Source of the DNA: Sipunculus nudus
Taxonomy: Eukaryota; Annelida; Sipuncula; Golfingiida; Sipunculidae
NCBI GenBank assembly: GCA_026874595.1
Contig: CM049308.1
Coordinates: 33,848,027-33,912,026, forward strand
DNA: 64,000 nucleotides
Direction of reading: 5' to 3'
The translations under genes were made by a program, and so were the position numbers. Every line of letters starts with the position of its first letter. Within the stretch, counting starts at the first letter, position 1. Below, piece by piece: positions 23,121 to 34,043 of this stretch. Under the pieces are notes generated by a model. That model was not told the origin of the DNA, did not search any database, and worked only from the letters and a program-made list of their open reading frames with translations.

Positions 23121-23345
23121 AGGCGGTTTCACACCGGATGCGTCCGAACGAATTTTACGTCCGAACGAAAATTTGCTGTAGGAACGAAAAAATAAAATCC
23201 TTTATTTTATGTTGGTGCATACACACTAAAGGCGGTTTCACACCGGATGCGTCCGAACGAATATGACACGAACTAATATTTCTGTCGTTCCGACTAAAAT
23301 CCTGTCGCATCCGAAATTTCATTCACACCAAATCCGAACGATATT
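23121..23345 (+). mobile_element. DNA-transposon terminal fragment, family GGCGGTTTCACACC
   Basis: AGGCGGTTTCACACCGGATG (23121) recurs at 23230 as a direct repeat 109 bp away. The intervening segment (ACGTCCGAACGAAAATTTGC, CCTTTATTTTATGTTGGTGC) is repeated inverted at 24890-25008. The termini border TAA on one side and TTA or TAA on the other, which would suit a 3-bp TWA duplication, but the exact edge is ambiguous. Confidence 0.6.
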
Positions 23346-23559
23346 TTTGGTGTCCGACCGAGGAATTGTCGTCTCCAAAATTCGTATTGGACAGGTATAT
23401 GAGAAATATATCGGATGCACTACAATATAGGCTTCATTGCTTTATAGGCTATATTGCTTTATTGCTATATATAAACTTTATTTATAAATATAAATATAGA
23501 CTTTATTTATTTTACATGGATTGTACAACTAGTTATAATGACTAAAACGAGGCACTCTC

Positions 23560-23715
23560 CATGGCACGGATGTTGGCGCTCGGTAGTCGGTAAGGGTGGA
23601 GAAAACCACCGACCTTGGACGGGCAATTACAACCCTTTCCCATAGCCACATCTGGAATCGAACCCGGGTCGCCAGCGGAGAAGGCCGAGCGTTTTACCAC
23701 TCAGCTGTCCAGGTC
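23560..23715 (-). repeat. tRNA-derived SINE
   Basis: On the minus strand, GGACAGCTGAGTGGTAAAAC (A-box region) is followed by a perfect B box, GGGTTCGATTCC (23654-23665 on plus). Further down is the conserved central block GGTCGGTGGTTTTCTCCACC, seen in widely spread mollusc/metazoan SINEs. The tail end is not clear. Confidence 0.75.
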
Positions 23716-23727
23716 CCAGGTCTATAA

Positions 23728-23769
23728 TATATATATATATATATATATCGAGAGAGAGAGAGAGAGACC
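23728..23769. repeat. (AT)n(GA)n compound microsatellite
   Basis: AT dinucleotides run into CGAGAGAGAGAGAGAGAGAG. The same AT-to-GA composition occurs at 46615-46694. Confidence 0.9.
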
Positions 23770-24584
23770 TATACAGAAAAATGTCGAATATTTTTGAACT
23801 TGTTAATTGATTTTCTAATTAATTTTGTAATTAATAATAATTCATAATGAAGTTTATCTCTGAGTGTACTGAATGTATAATTGAGTTCACAGGTGACATA
23901 TATTTAGACCACTGACTGTTCACAGATTACCTTTTCAACATGCCTTTAAAATAAATGTGCAACCTGTTGTTTCAACAGAACAGATTCCATTGTAACTCCT
24001 GCATTTGAAGTTAAATCAAAGTTTGAATCACTATTTTAGTTTGAATTATATTAGATTTTCAAATCTACCAATATGATTTAGCCCAAAGCTTTAAAACTTC
24101 AGTTTTTTTGCAAAACTTTTAACTAAAAATAATACTTTTGTTTTAATAAAAATGACACATGAAAAAAAAATTGTTTCATGATTTTTTTTTCTAAATTAAT
24201 CACGGAACATTTATTTTCGAGGGAGGGGTTGGGTAACAAACATCAAGTCCTGGATAATGTTGCTTTTTTGTGTACATATCGCTTATACGACTGACTTATA
24301 TTCAAGGGCGGTAAAATAGGAGGGAGGGGGGCTAGGGGGATGATAAATGTAATCATCCCTCCCCCTCCTTTCAGAGAATAACTGTAATATATTGCAAATA
24401 ATATATTAACAATTAGAATTTACCATGAAATAATGATATCTTAACCTGGTTTAAATGTCTATGTTTTGTCCTCGATTGTAAATAAAAATAAGTGGTCAAA
24501 CGGCGATTGAAAACCCCTTATGATTAAAATATTATCCCCCCCCCCCTTAGGAAATATACATATTAATAAAAAGAAATGTGATTT
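23770..24584. other. No gene seen
   Basis: AT-rich sequence with short G-rich (24325-24335) and C-rich (24536-24547) patches. No exon is supported. Confidence 0.5.
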
Positions 24585-25201
24585 TAATGGAAAAATCATT
24601 GAGCAAAAAAAAGTTATAAATATCGGTTTAAATCAAATAAATTCAACTGAAATAGAAATAATTCCTCTTTTATATTTTTCTTTCATCAATGAATAATTCT
24701 AGAACAGTGGACAAGGAAACAACATTTCTTTGTTGTACATTATTATAAATCAAATATGTCACGTACAAATGTCAGAGTCTGGTTGTAAATGTTCCAGCTC
24801 TTTTTTGTTGAAGGTGAAAAGAAGCTATTCATGTCCGATGCGAACGACAAAAAATAGAACATGTTCTATTTTTATCGTTCGGATAGCATCGTTCGGATTA
24901 GGTGTGTATGCACCAACATAAAATAAAGGATTTTATTTTTTTCTTTCCTACAGCAAATTTTCGTTCGGACGTAAAATTCTTTCGGACGCATCCGGTGTGA
25001 AACCGCCTTTAATCCGAAGGATGCTTTCTGGTTCATTTGTACGTTACCTATTTGATATATAATTCTGTACAACAAAGAAATGTTGTTTCCTCGCCACTGT
25101 TTTAAACTGTTGTGATAAAAAAAACATGAAACAGGGATTATTTTTTTTATTTTAAACAGATAGTTATAACTTTTTCTTAGCTCCAATGATTTTTCCATCT
25201 A
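24585..25201. repeat. Long imperfect inverted repeat enclosing a transposon end
   Basis: The left arm (about 24585-24772) pairs with the right arm (about 25036-25201). Matching blocks include GGAAAAATCATT, AAAAGTTATAA, GGAAACAACATTTCTTTGTT and ACGTACAAATG on one side and their complements on the other. The loop holds the inverted copy of the GGCGGTTTCACACC terminus (24890-25008) and a perfect 24-bp palindrome, AAAAATAGAAC-ATGTTCTATTTTT, centred near 24861. Confidence 0.8.
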
Positions 25202-25830
25202 TATAAGACTTCTTATGTTTATTTCTGTAGGCCTTGTTCACTTCAAGATCGTATAGTAGGCTATATGGCTTGACCTATCATGACCAAATTTTATGCCAAT
25301 GTTGGTCACGAGTCATATCTGAAATTGAGGTATTTAACTTAGTCATAATGCCAAGCAAGGACACTAACCAAACGTCAGAAACTCACTAAGTTTTTTTGCA
25401 AATGTTGGTCGCGCGACTCATTTGAAATTGAGGTTTTGTGGCAAACCTGTATCTACCTGTTCATTTTAGGGGCAAAAATCTTGTAATTTGAGCCTCTTTC
25501 AGCTTTAATGTGTCATGATGAAACTAAAGCTGAATAGTTTAATTTTTTTTCATGAGAATTTTGATTTTCAATTTTATAAGAATAGATTGGGTTCATTCAT
25601 TTTTGGTAGAGTCGTAGAAAGCTGAAGTAGCCATTAGTAAGTCCATATAATATTGAGGGTTCAAATCCTTTTTCTACAAAATTGTTGTTTCAACTTCTGT
25701 AACAGTTAAAAAAATTATTCTTTGGAGGCCTTTGTTCAAGTTCAAGTTCACTTAATTTATTTTTTGCAGAATTATTGGACCTTTGACAATGAAAGGACTA
25801 CATTATCATTCTAAAAAGTCAGCTGCGCTG
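25202..25830. other. No gene seen; internal similarity
   Basis: Related phrases (AATGTTGGTC.CG..CTCAT.TGAAATTGAGG) occur at about 25300-25330 and 25403-25435, so a short degenerate duplication is present. No exon is supported. Confidence 0.45.
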
Positions 25831-25879
25831 TGTTCATGATTCTGTGAAGGAGATTTGGCCAAAGTGTGTGACTGATTTG

Positions 25880-26390
25880 GGTAAACTGTTTCAGTGATGG
25901 TTACATTGTGAGTAATGTTCCGTCTGCCTGGTGGGACAGCTTCAGCAGTGTTCTGTTCATCATTCTGTGCAGGAGTTTTTGTCAAAGTGTGTCACTGATT
26001 TGTGTAAACTGTTCCACTATACAGTGTGTGGTATGTTCTGTCTGGCTAGTGTGACATTGTCAGCCCCGCCCTGTTCTTTGCAGCTAAAGTGTTGGTCACA
26101 GGGTGTGGCTGATTGTGTTCAACTGGTTCAGTGTTGTTTACAACAAGCAAAATGTTCTGTCTGGCTGGTGTGACAGCCTCAGTGCTGCTCTGTTCAGCAT
26201 TCTCTTCAGGTAAAGTGTTTGTCACAGTGTGTGGCTGATTGTCTTCAACTGGTTCAGTGTTGTTTACAACGAGCAAAATGTTCTGTCTGGCTTGTGTGAC
26301 AGCCTCAGTGCTGCTCTGATCAGCATTCTCTTCAGGTTAAGTGTTTGTCACAGTGTCTGGCTGATTTTGTACAGCTGATTTTTCTGTTCT
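25880..26390 (-). repeat. Tandem repeat of about 118-126 bp, coding on the minus strand
   Basis: GTTC(T/C)GTCTG recurs at 25917, 26035, 26154 and 26280. The last spacing is 126 bp, that is 42 codons, and translates on the minus strand as a 42-residue repeat with TEPVEDNQPHTVTNTLPEEN and AEQSSTEAVTPARQNILLVV. The older units have lost the reading frame. Confidence 0.85.
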
Positions 26391-26840
26391 AGATGATGCT
26401 TGATGGCCATTTTGGAAATATAGATCCAGCATGTCCTTGTATGGATTGGATTCTATCACCTTCTTCACTGTTGTGTCTGACAGATTGCACTTGCTCGAAA
26501 TTGGCATAAACACTGCCTCTCGATACTTGTTGATACCAATTCACAGTGCCCTCAGCGAATCCATGGTTTGAGAATTGCTTGGTACTGTCTTGTACAATAC
26601 CTCACACCTGTTTATTAATTTCACTTGAACAAAATTTCGTTGCTGGCAGGCTGCAAAGTATTTGGAGACTTCTGGAGCCCTTAGATTTAGTGTTCTAGAA
26701 GAGTATCGGTTTGTCACTGCCTGTCTACTCAGGGGCATTATTTCTTTGATTGGTGAATTTTTCCTAGGATCTATGGTCCTCGTTTTTTCGTAGTATGATT
26801 GTTGTCTTGTCTCATTGGTGCATTTTTTTCCAAGATGGTG
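26046..26840 (-). pseudogene. Unrecognised protein with N-terminal unique region and C-terminal 42-residue repeats
   Basis: One minus-strand frame reads from about 26840 down to 26046 with only two internal stops. The first part is TNETRQQSYYEKTRTIDPRK, RYSSRTLNLRAPEVSKYFAA and CQQRNFVQVKLINRCEVLYK, then a TGA after MDSLRAL. It resumes as IGINKYREAVFMPISSKCNL and SDTTVKKVIESNPYKDMLDL, then a stop after QPDTVTNT, then the repeat region, ending LTMSH. Frame continuity across both stops shows a decayed gene rather than chance open frames. I do not recognise the family. NPYKD..LDL resembles NPYKELVQTAL in the minus-strand pseudogene near 38050. Confidence 0.5.
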
Positions 26841-27918
26841 TCACTTTCCTCATCTTAGTATATGTGCTCCCCATGCACACCCTGTAACAACAGATGCAGA
26901 TACAATGAAATCAGTTTGCAAAGAAAAGCTAAAACTTATACAAACGCAGCTTGGATCATCTGTGACATCTAGAGAGACAATTTCATTATTTTCATGCTAT
27001 TTATAACCTGTGTAAAACACAACCTTCTGTGTTCATTGTAGTTCCGAATGTTTGAATGTATCAGCATGTATGCAGGCTACATAAGCTGTAGAATGGCCTT
27101 GGTACTAATGCATGGACTTGAATGGGTTTTGAATTCATAGCTCTTGCCAATGTACAATGACATACAACATTTATTGAAAGACAGGTTATACCTCATCAGT
27201 CATATAAAAAAATAATGGGCTAAAAAGGACTACACCATCTACCCCATATACCTGACCAAAATGTATCAAGGTTCTTCTCTCTGCTTCAGCATAGCTGAAG
27301 GGGACATATTTGTTAAAGGAAATGTAATAGAAAATTTGGTTGTCCAAAAGTGGTCATAATTATTCCCTCTGACATTTGCATGGTGACAGGGATAAAAAGC
27401 AGAATGTTATATATACATGTTGCTTATTAGTGTCAACATGACTGCATAATAGGTTATCAGAATATTTCCTATGGCCCTATATCCCATACGTTGAAATCAC
27501 CCTAAGGTGTATGTGCAGCAGCTTATTCTTGTTGAGGGCTTCTTTATCCAGTGTACAAGTGTTAATAAAAATTTCAGAAGTATTTTTCCCAGCAACAAAG
27601 TACAAACTAGTCCTTCTCACCTTTGCTCAGATAACTTGGTTTATAAAACCATTTCAAGTTACAATTTCCCCCGCCCCCAACCCCCCCCCCCCCAACCCTC
27701 GGCATTTCCTTCTGTAGGATCCAAAAGTTATTTAGCAAATAACTGAAATCATTCAAAAGGGGGGCTCACTATAATATGTATATAGTTGGAGAATACTGTT
27801 GCCTAATAAATACATATTGGGCACTAATGGCCCTGTAGGTCACTTCTTTTTAAATTCTGACCTTTGAGCAACCAAATTGTGTCAATCTTTGTCATGCTCT
27901 TAATGATCTCTGTATTGA
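26841..27918. other. No gene seen; poly-C tract
   Basis: A C-run lies at about 27668-27693. Open frames across it are caused by the run. No exon is supported. Confidence 0.45.
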
Positions 27919-30414
27919 CTGGAGTGTTTTGGCCACACGAGTTAGATATATGCCTTGGCTTTCAGGTACAGTAAGACAATGTTGGGAAAAATACCTTTCT
28001 CACTCCGTCATGCTGGCCCATGATGTGCATCACCAGTTTATGCGCCATCTTCAAAGTCTAAATGGGAATTTTCTTTTGGAATGAGATTGATCCACATCTT
28101 GTAAGACATGCATCTATAGCTGTGTAAAGCACATGCATGTTGGCCGCAACCTAATGAAAAAAGTATATTGTTAATTGGTGGAATAGATTATCATTTTCTT
28201 TAAAATAAATGGCCTGTTACTAGCAAATATGAACAAAAAGCACCAGCACTCCTTTGATGTTCAGGGATGGCAAGTGTAACAACCTTTGTTGGGAATAAGT
28301 TGTAACTTGTGACAACTTAAGTAAACAAACATTTCTCTTTAGCCTACAAATATACTTCAGTTAAACAGATTAAAACAAAAGGTATTGCCCCAAGCTGTTC
28401 ACATTAAATGAACATCTAATTATAACTTAATTGGCAGCTACAGCTAATGTATACCACAAATAATGTGTTATCTAATTACTGAAAATGGATTAAACTGTTA
28501 TCATTTTGACTTAACGTTAGCTGAATGGCCAATGTTAATATTTTACAATTGGCCTTATGACAAAAGATACAGTGACCCAAATTTCAGTTCTTTTGTGAAC
28601 TTAATTACACTAGCAGGTTGCATATTGTCGAAGCATTTCAATGATAAATTATCTGTGGAGGTCCAACCGTTCAATGTGAAACAGTTGTGAAATATTTATT
28701 CGATATCGTGAGATTTGCAAGTAAAACTAGGAATAGGTAAACAGGGCATATTTTAATGAAATAGAAAGGACCATTTATCCTGATTTACAACTGTTACTGC
28801 CATAGGCTCAGGACATTCTTTAGACACAAATACATAGATATTCCTTGATCCAAACATTTTGAGTATTAATGACATGTTCTTTCAAATATTTACCTTGGCA
28901 ACATGGTCTGACAGTTTCACACCAGCTATACTGTATCCAAAATGTCAAGGCCATTCATTTGGTCATCCTCCTCATCATCGCTGCCTGGAGTGTTTTGGCC
29001 ACATGAGTTAGATATATGCCTTGGCTTTCAGGTACAGTAAGACAATGTTGGGAAAAATACCTTTCTCACTCCGTCATGCTGGCCCATGATGTGCATCACC
29101 AGTTTATGCGCCATCTTTAAAGTCTAAATGGGAATTTCCTTTTGGAATGAGATTGATCCACATCTTGTAAGACATGCATCTATAGCTGTGTAAAGCACAT
29201 GCATGTTAGCCGCAACCTAATGAAAAAAGTATATTGTTAATTGGTGGAATAGATTATCATTTTCTTTAAAATAAATGGCCTGTTACTAGCAAATATGAAC
29301 AAAAAGCATCAGCACTCCTTTGATGTTCAGGGATGGCAAGTGTAACAACCTTTGTTGGGAATAAGTTGTAACTTGTGACAACTTAAGTAAACAAACAGTT
29401 GTCTGTGGAATGTAAAATCTGTTAATCTGTTCTTTTCACCCACTTTAGTAGTGTCTAAGTGGTTTCAGCTGTAGAAGGGTATCCCAGGTTTGGCTTTTTT
29501 CTTTATTCAAATTAATTTTTTTAACTTTTGAGTTGTTTATTTTAATAGTTTTGATGGGCCACTTCATATTGACAAGGCTGTTTTTCTCCAGTAAGGCCTT
29601 GATCACATAACTTATATAAACAATAAAACATAATCATTCGAAATGTATGTTGTATCCCTGTTTTAGGTCATGAATTGTATTTTTAATTGCATCCGCAGGG
29701 ATTTTTTTTGGTAACTGCTATATTGATTTCCAAAATTGGTGAAATTTTAAAAATTTCATACATTTCTCTTTAGCCTACAAATATACTTCAGTTAAACAGA
29801 TTAAAACAAAAGATATTGCCCCAAGCTGTTCACATTAAATGAACATCTAATTATAACTTAATTGGCAGCTACAGCTAATGTATACCACAAATAATGTGTT
29901 ATCTAATTACTGAAAATGGCTTAAACTGTTATCATTTTGACTTAACGTTAGCTGAATGGCCAATGTTAATATTTTACAATTGGCCTTATGACAAAAGATA
30001 CAGTGACCCAAATTTCAGTTCTTTTGTGAACTTAATTACACTAGCAGGTTACATATTGTCGAAGCATTTCAATGATAAATTATCTGTGGAGGTCCAACCG
30101 TTCAATGTGAAACAGTTGTGAAATATTTATTTGATATCATGAGATTTGCAAGTAAAACTAGGAATAGGTAAACAGGGCATATTTAATGAAATAGAAAGGA
30201 CCATTTATCCTGATTTACATCTGTTACTGCCCTAGGCTCAGGACATTCTTTAGACACAAATACATAGATATTCCTTGATCCAAACATTTTGAGTATAAAT
30301 GACATGTTCTTTCAAATATTTACCTTGGCAACATGGTCTGACAGTTTCACACCAGCTATACTGTATCCAAAATGTCAAGGCCATTCATTTGGTCATCCTC
30401 CTCATCATCGCTGC
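27919..30414. repeat. Tandem segmental duplication, 1,066-bp unit, second unit with 363 extra bases
   Basis: Unit 1 (27919-28984) and unit 2 (28985-30414) abut directly. Both start CTGGAGTGTTTTGGCCAC and end CTCATCATCGCTGC. I count roughly 15 substitutions across the shared length, so the event is fairly recent. Unit 2 contains about 29398-29760, absent from unit 1, inserted at the point where unit 1 reads AACAAACATTTCTCTTTAGC. The 75-residue plus-strand frames repeated at 28463 and 29894 are probably incidental. Confidence 0.95.
27995..28051 (-). CDS. Possible short exon (also present in the duplicated unit near 29065-29120)
   Basis: On the minus strand an acceptor-like TTTGAAG precedes ATGGCGCATAAACTGG, reading MAHKLVMHIMGQHDGVRK, then a donor-like AAAG|GTATTT. 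No family is recognised. It is preserved in both duplicated units. Confidence 0.3.
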
Positions 30415-30461
30415 CCTCTGTTTCTGTCTCTGGCTCTGTTGGGCCTCTGTACTCACGGGCT
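30362..30461 (-). CDS. Possible acidic exon; partial copy at the end of duplicated unit 1
   Basis: On the minus strand the acceptor TTAATTGCAG precedes a frame reading AREYRGPTEPETETEGSDDE then EDDQMNGLDILDT, closing at GT-ATAG. The duplication breakpoint (28984/28985) falls inside the corresponding exon, so unit 1 keeps only the SDDEEDDQMNGLDILDT end. This suggests a multi-exon minus-strand gene or pseudogene across 26046-31157, but linkage is inferred only from orientation. Confidence 0.35.
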
Positions 30462-30946
30462 CTGCAATTAATGTGGACAGTCTTTCAGTTTGTCCGAGTG
30501 ATATTTGTCTTCAGGGAATATGGTCATGGATTGTTTCATATTCACAAAGTTAATTAGAGTAACTTCATTATTTGAAGGTTCAGGGTGACCTTTGTCATAC
30601 AGGGTGATATATATGGACTTTCCCCTTGGTTGTACTAAGTGACACAATACTGCATTAGATAAATTAAGATAAAAGCAACTAGAGAGGGCATTACTACTTC
30701 TAAAAAGCTAATTTTAGTTGGTTTTCAACAGAGAACAGTTGAGCACATTTTTTTAAAAATATTTTGAACTTCTGTGGACTAAATTTGTGCTTGTCATCTT
30801 CTGGACAGGCATGCCTTGAACAATGTATGATCAGTTTGATTTTACTTTCTCAGAGTCACAGATGGGTTAATTAATAATATAACCCTGGGCCTTCATCAAC
30901 AGGGATTTAAAAGATATTTGTGCAAAATGTTGCAGTTGTTTTTAAC

Positions 30947-31157
30947 TTACTTGTTAGCAGAATATGATATTTGCTGTAGGAGGTGCTCAGCATCCCTGGT
31001 GAAGCTAAACACAAGGGGTTCATCCTGATCGGCTGTCTCATATATTAGCTGCATGAGGAGGCCAAAGTCACACAAACCTTTATAACATTCACATGAGTAA
31101 GTCATCAAGAAAGGATATTTTATTAAGCATTCCAATGCATTATGTGAAGTGTTCATT
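30947..31157 (-). CDS. Possible exon, unrecognised
   Basis: The minus-strand frame reads NTSHNALECLIKYPFLMTYS, then CECYKGLCDFGLLMQLIYET and ADQDEPLVFSFTRDAEHLLQ, ending SANK. A donor-like AACAA|GTAAGT overlaps the end, so the nominal stop may lie in an intron. Composition looks like real protein. No family is recognised. Confidence 0.35.
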
Positions 31158-32640
31158 AAGAGGAATGGCTATCACTTAAAGTACAACAGTATTTGGTGTC
31201 CAATTTCAGGCTGACTGTATAGAGTCAAGAGTGTGCTTTTAAATCGTTCTGACAAGATGTTAAAATTGTTACCTTTGCTGCAATCCTTTGGCGTTTTGGG
31301 GTTCGCTTAGGGTAAGGTAAGCACCAGAAACAGAATACTTTCCATTTGCATGTGAATATGTACATGTCTTGTTGTTGACATTAGGAAAGAAAAAAATTCT
31401 GTGTATTAGGTATCATGTATTCTAGCCCTAGCTTCCATGAGCTATCCATTGGTAAGTGTGCTAGAGCCCTCATGCATTTGGTAAAAAAGCCACTCATTGC
31501 TTCCATCACTTAAAAGTGTTTTATACATCTTATACAATAAATGATAATACAACTGTACACTAAATATTACGTACTACTTTGACAGTGTTTCTCTAATGCC
31601 GTCTAAAATTTCTTTATGAACTATGATATGCACTTGTTAGTGGTTATTAGCACTGAAAAATGACTGTTTTGAATTATGTGCTAGATTTGAAGGACCAGCC
31701 ATGATTTCATGTACGACCAGCAATATAGCTCTGAAAGCAGAGGCCATGCAGGTTATTTTAGATGATTGTTATAGTTTCCTGGGTTGTACAGCAGATGTGT
31801 TTAAGATCTAATATCAATTTGGCTGATTTACTTATCTTTCCAAGTCATATAAACAAATTTTATTAAAACTTTTCTCCTGCTCAGGGTCTTCAGTGCCTTT
31901 GAAATCAAAAAATGTTTTTGGAGGTAGTCCATGCCAATAAACAACGGGCCTCCCAGATTATTGCTCTATACCTTGCAGGTGCACCAGTTCTAACATTGAG
32001 AGTTTGACCAAATTTTTGGGTTCTTCCCTTGTGCGCTCCCTATTGGTGTTATTAGAGTGTGCATATGAACTTTTTTGAATGTAAAATCTAATTGTTGACA
32101 CTTTATATTCTGGACCAAACTATTTTTTTTTATTACTGAGGAACGACTTTGGTGTATTTTAAGGTTAGGGGCCATAGCAAAGTCATTCCCAGTTATTTCA
32201 TTAACTAGATTCTTATCTTTATAAAGTTGTGGGATATATCTGACCATTGGGGTAACTTAAGTGAAGAAATGTTCTTAGTTTCAATAGTGGTGATGAAAGG
32301 GACACTAGCACCATCTGTTTTTGGGGAATTTATAGGGGAGCAAAGAACAAACATGCCACCTTACCTGAACGCTTTATCATCTTTTGTAATGTCCCTGTGA
32401 TTTCTAGCCATTTTTTATCAAAGCTTCAAGGGATTTCTTTCATTTTATAAAGGTCAGATCGGGGATTGGGTCCCTTTAAGGAATTTATTTTCAAGGAAAA
32501 AAAGTTTTACTATTCAGCACTGGATCAAGTTAACTGAAGCAAGCAAAGTAACAGATAAAGATAGATAAGGATGAGTTCTGTTTGTAAGCTCATGTATTTT
32601 CCTGTTTAAATAGAAATTTATTGAAAAAATAATACATACT
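31158..32640. other. No supportable gene
   Basis: 1.5 kb of AT-rich sequence. An 85-residue minus-strand frame at 31990-32247 has no motif or splice context. Direct evidence of repeats is also lacking. Confidence 0.45.
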
Positions 32641-32689
32641 TTTCCCCAAACAGGTAGAACTATTTAGAAGGATGAAACCAAACGGAACC

Positions 32690-34043
32690 AAAGCATAGTA
32701 GTTCAAGAAGTGTATTCTGCCACTAATGGCAAGAAAAGGACCAAATGCCAGGCCTGTGTATTTTGTGGTAACCTTTTCACTAAACTACCACGCCACTGAG
32801 GTGGATGCAAAAAATTGAGTTAGAAGTGCAGAAGTATCTTGCAATGCCAAAGAAAAGTACTTCAAGAAAAGAGGCTATTGCCTCTCTCACCAATAGAGGA
32901 AACTTTTCCCACAACAATGAAGTCTTCAAAACAGGCTCTGGAATCTTAATTCCAAAGTACAGAAGTGCAGATGAAGAGGCAGACTCTTTTGTAACTTGTA
33001 GGTTTTGCAAGGGACTGTGTAAGAAGTGGAGACACACAAAAGAATGCCGAGTCAAATTAAACGAAGGCAAACCACAGCGAGGCAGGTGTTTGGCAGATGG
33101 AAAGGCATTTATTCCATTAGCACCAGGCACAAGGCAGCTGTTATATGAACATGTTCTGGTGTGGATGCGGGATGATAGCATCAAATTGCATTTGCAGCAT
33201 TATCCAATTATCACTGAATTCGGGTGTAGGTTGTTAGAGAAACATGGAAGTGACATCAGATTTAAGAATTACATTGCTCAAAAGCTCCGTGAACTAGGTA
33301 GGTTAATGCAGGTGTACAGGAAATGCATCGGAAAGCCTATAGGCATTGAGCATGCTGTGTATGCAGAGAACTTTGAAAATGTAATTACAGCTGTGAGAAG
33401 GTTTGTGGTTTTAATTTAGCAGAGAACAAATATGAAACACCCTCACTTGCCTTGAAACTTGCATGCCATTGCTGAAATGGACAGTTCTAAGAAAGAGAAG
33501 GTCATGGGCTTTTTAGAACTGTATGAGGATCAGTGGGAGCACCGCATTAGTTGAAGTGCCCGTTCAACATTTTACCAGGCCACATTCAACAGGCCATCCC
33601 TACTCCCAACTGTGGAGGATGTTGTATGTTTGAATAAATTCTTGCAAGCAAGGGCAGACATACTAACTAAATCAGAAGATTCAGCAAAGTTTGGGGAATT
33701 CCTTTATGTGGTACTCGCAGAACTAATTTGCTTCAATCGCAAGAGGTGTGGCGAAACGCATTTTCTGAAGGAAGAAGAATATCAGAATTCTCTAGTTTCC
33801 TCGAAGACCCCAGATAAAGAGGTGGCTGCAGCCCTTTCCAAATTCGAGTTAAAGCTGGTCAATACTATTCACAGAGTTGAGGTGAGAGGGAAGAGAGGCA
33901 AAAAGGTGCCAATCCTGTTCACAGAAACCATGAAGGGACATCTCGATCTTGTTTTGAAATATAGAAGAGAACTTGGGGTTAAATCCCCTTACCTATTTGC
34001 CTGGTTTTCTGTGATAGCAATGGCTTATAGTCAGCTGAGCTAA
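32690..34043 (+). pseudogene. Crypton-like tyrosine recombinase family protein, truncated before the catalytic core
   Basis: An N-terminal zinc-finger-like piece (CVFCGNLFTKLPRH, near 32755-32796) is followed by a TGA and a frame change. The main frame (32805-33419) then reads IELEVQKYLAMPKKSTSRKE, CRFCKGLCKKWRHTKECRVK (a second Cys/His cluster) and KHGSDIRFKNYIAQKLRELG. A shift near 33400 and more stops lead to TPSLALKLACHC and EKVMGFLELYEDQWEHRIS. Frame 33612-34043 reads TVEDVVCLNKFLQAR, LICFNRKRCGETHFLKEEEY and VEVRGKRGKKVPILFTETMK, then SPYLFA. This order matches a multi-copy family of marine animals whose C-terminus carries the tyrosine-recombinase R..H..H-Y core. That core is missing: homology ends at about 34020, where sequence of a family D/B terminus begins. 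The fold assignment is from memory of the family pattern; the truncation is seen directly. Confidence 0.6.

Noticed and set aside
28463-30121. Two almost identical 75-residue plus-strand frames
   Set aside because: Identity is due to the 1.07-kb tandem duplication. No splice sites or motif support coding, and the better coding signals nearby are on the minus strand.
32780-33184. 134-residue minus-strand frame
   Set aside because: Lies wholly opposite the recombinase-like frame, which has clear family motifs. Treated as its shadow.
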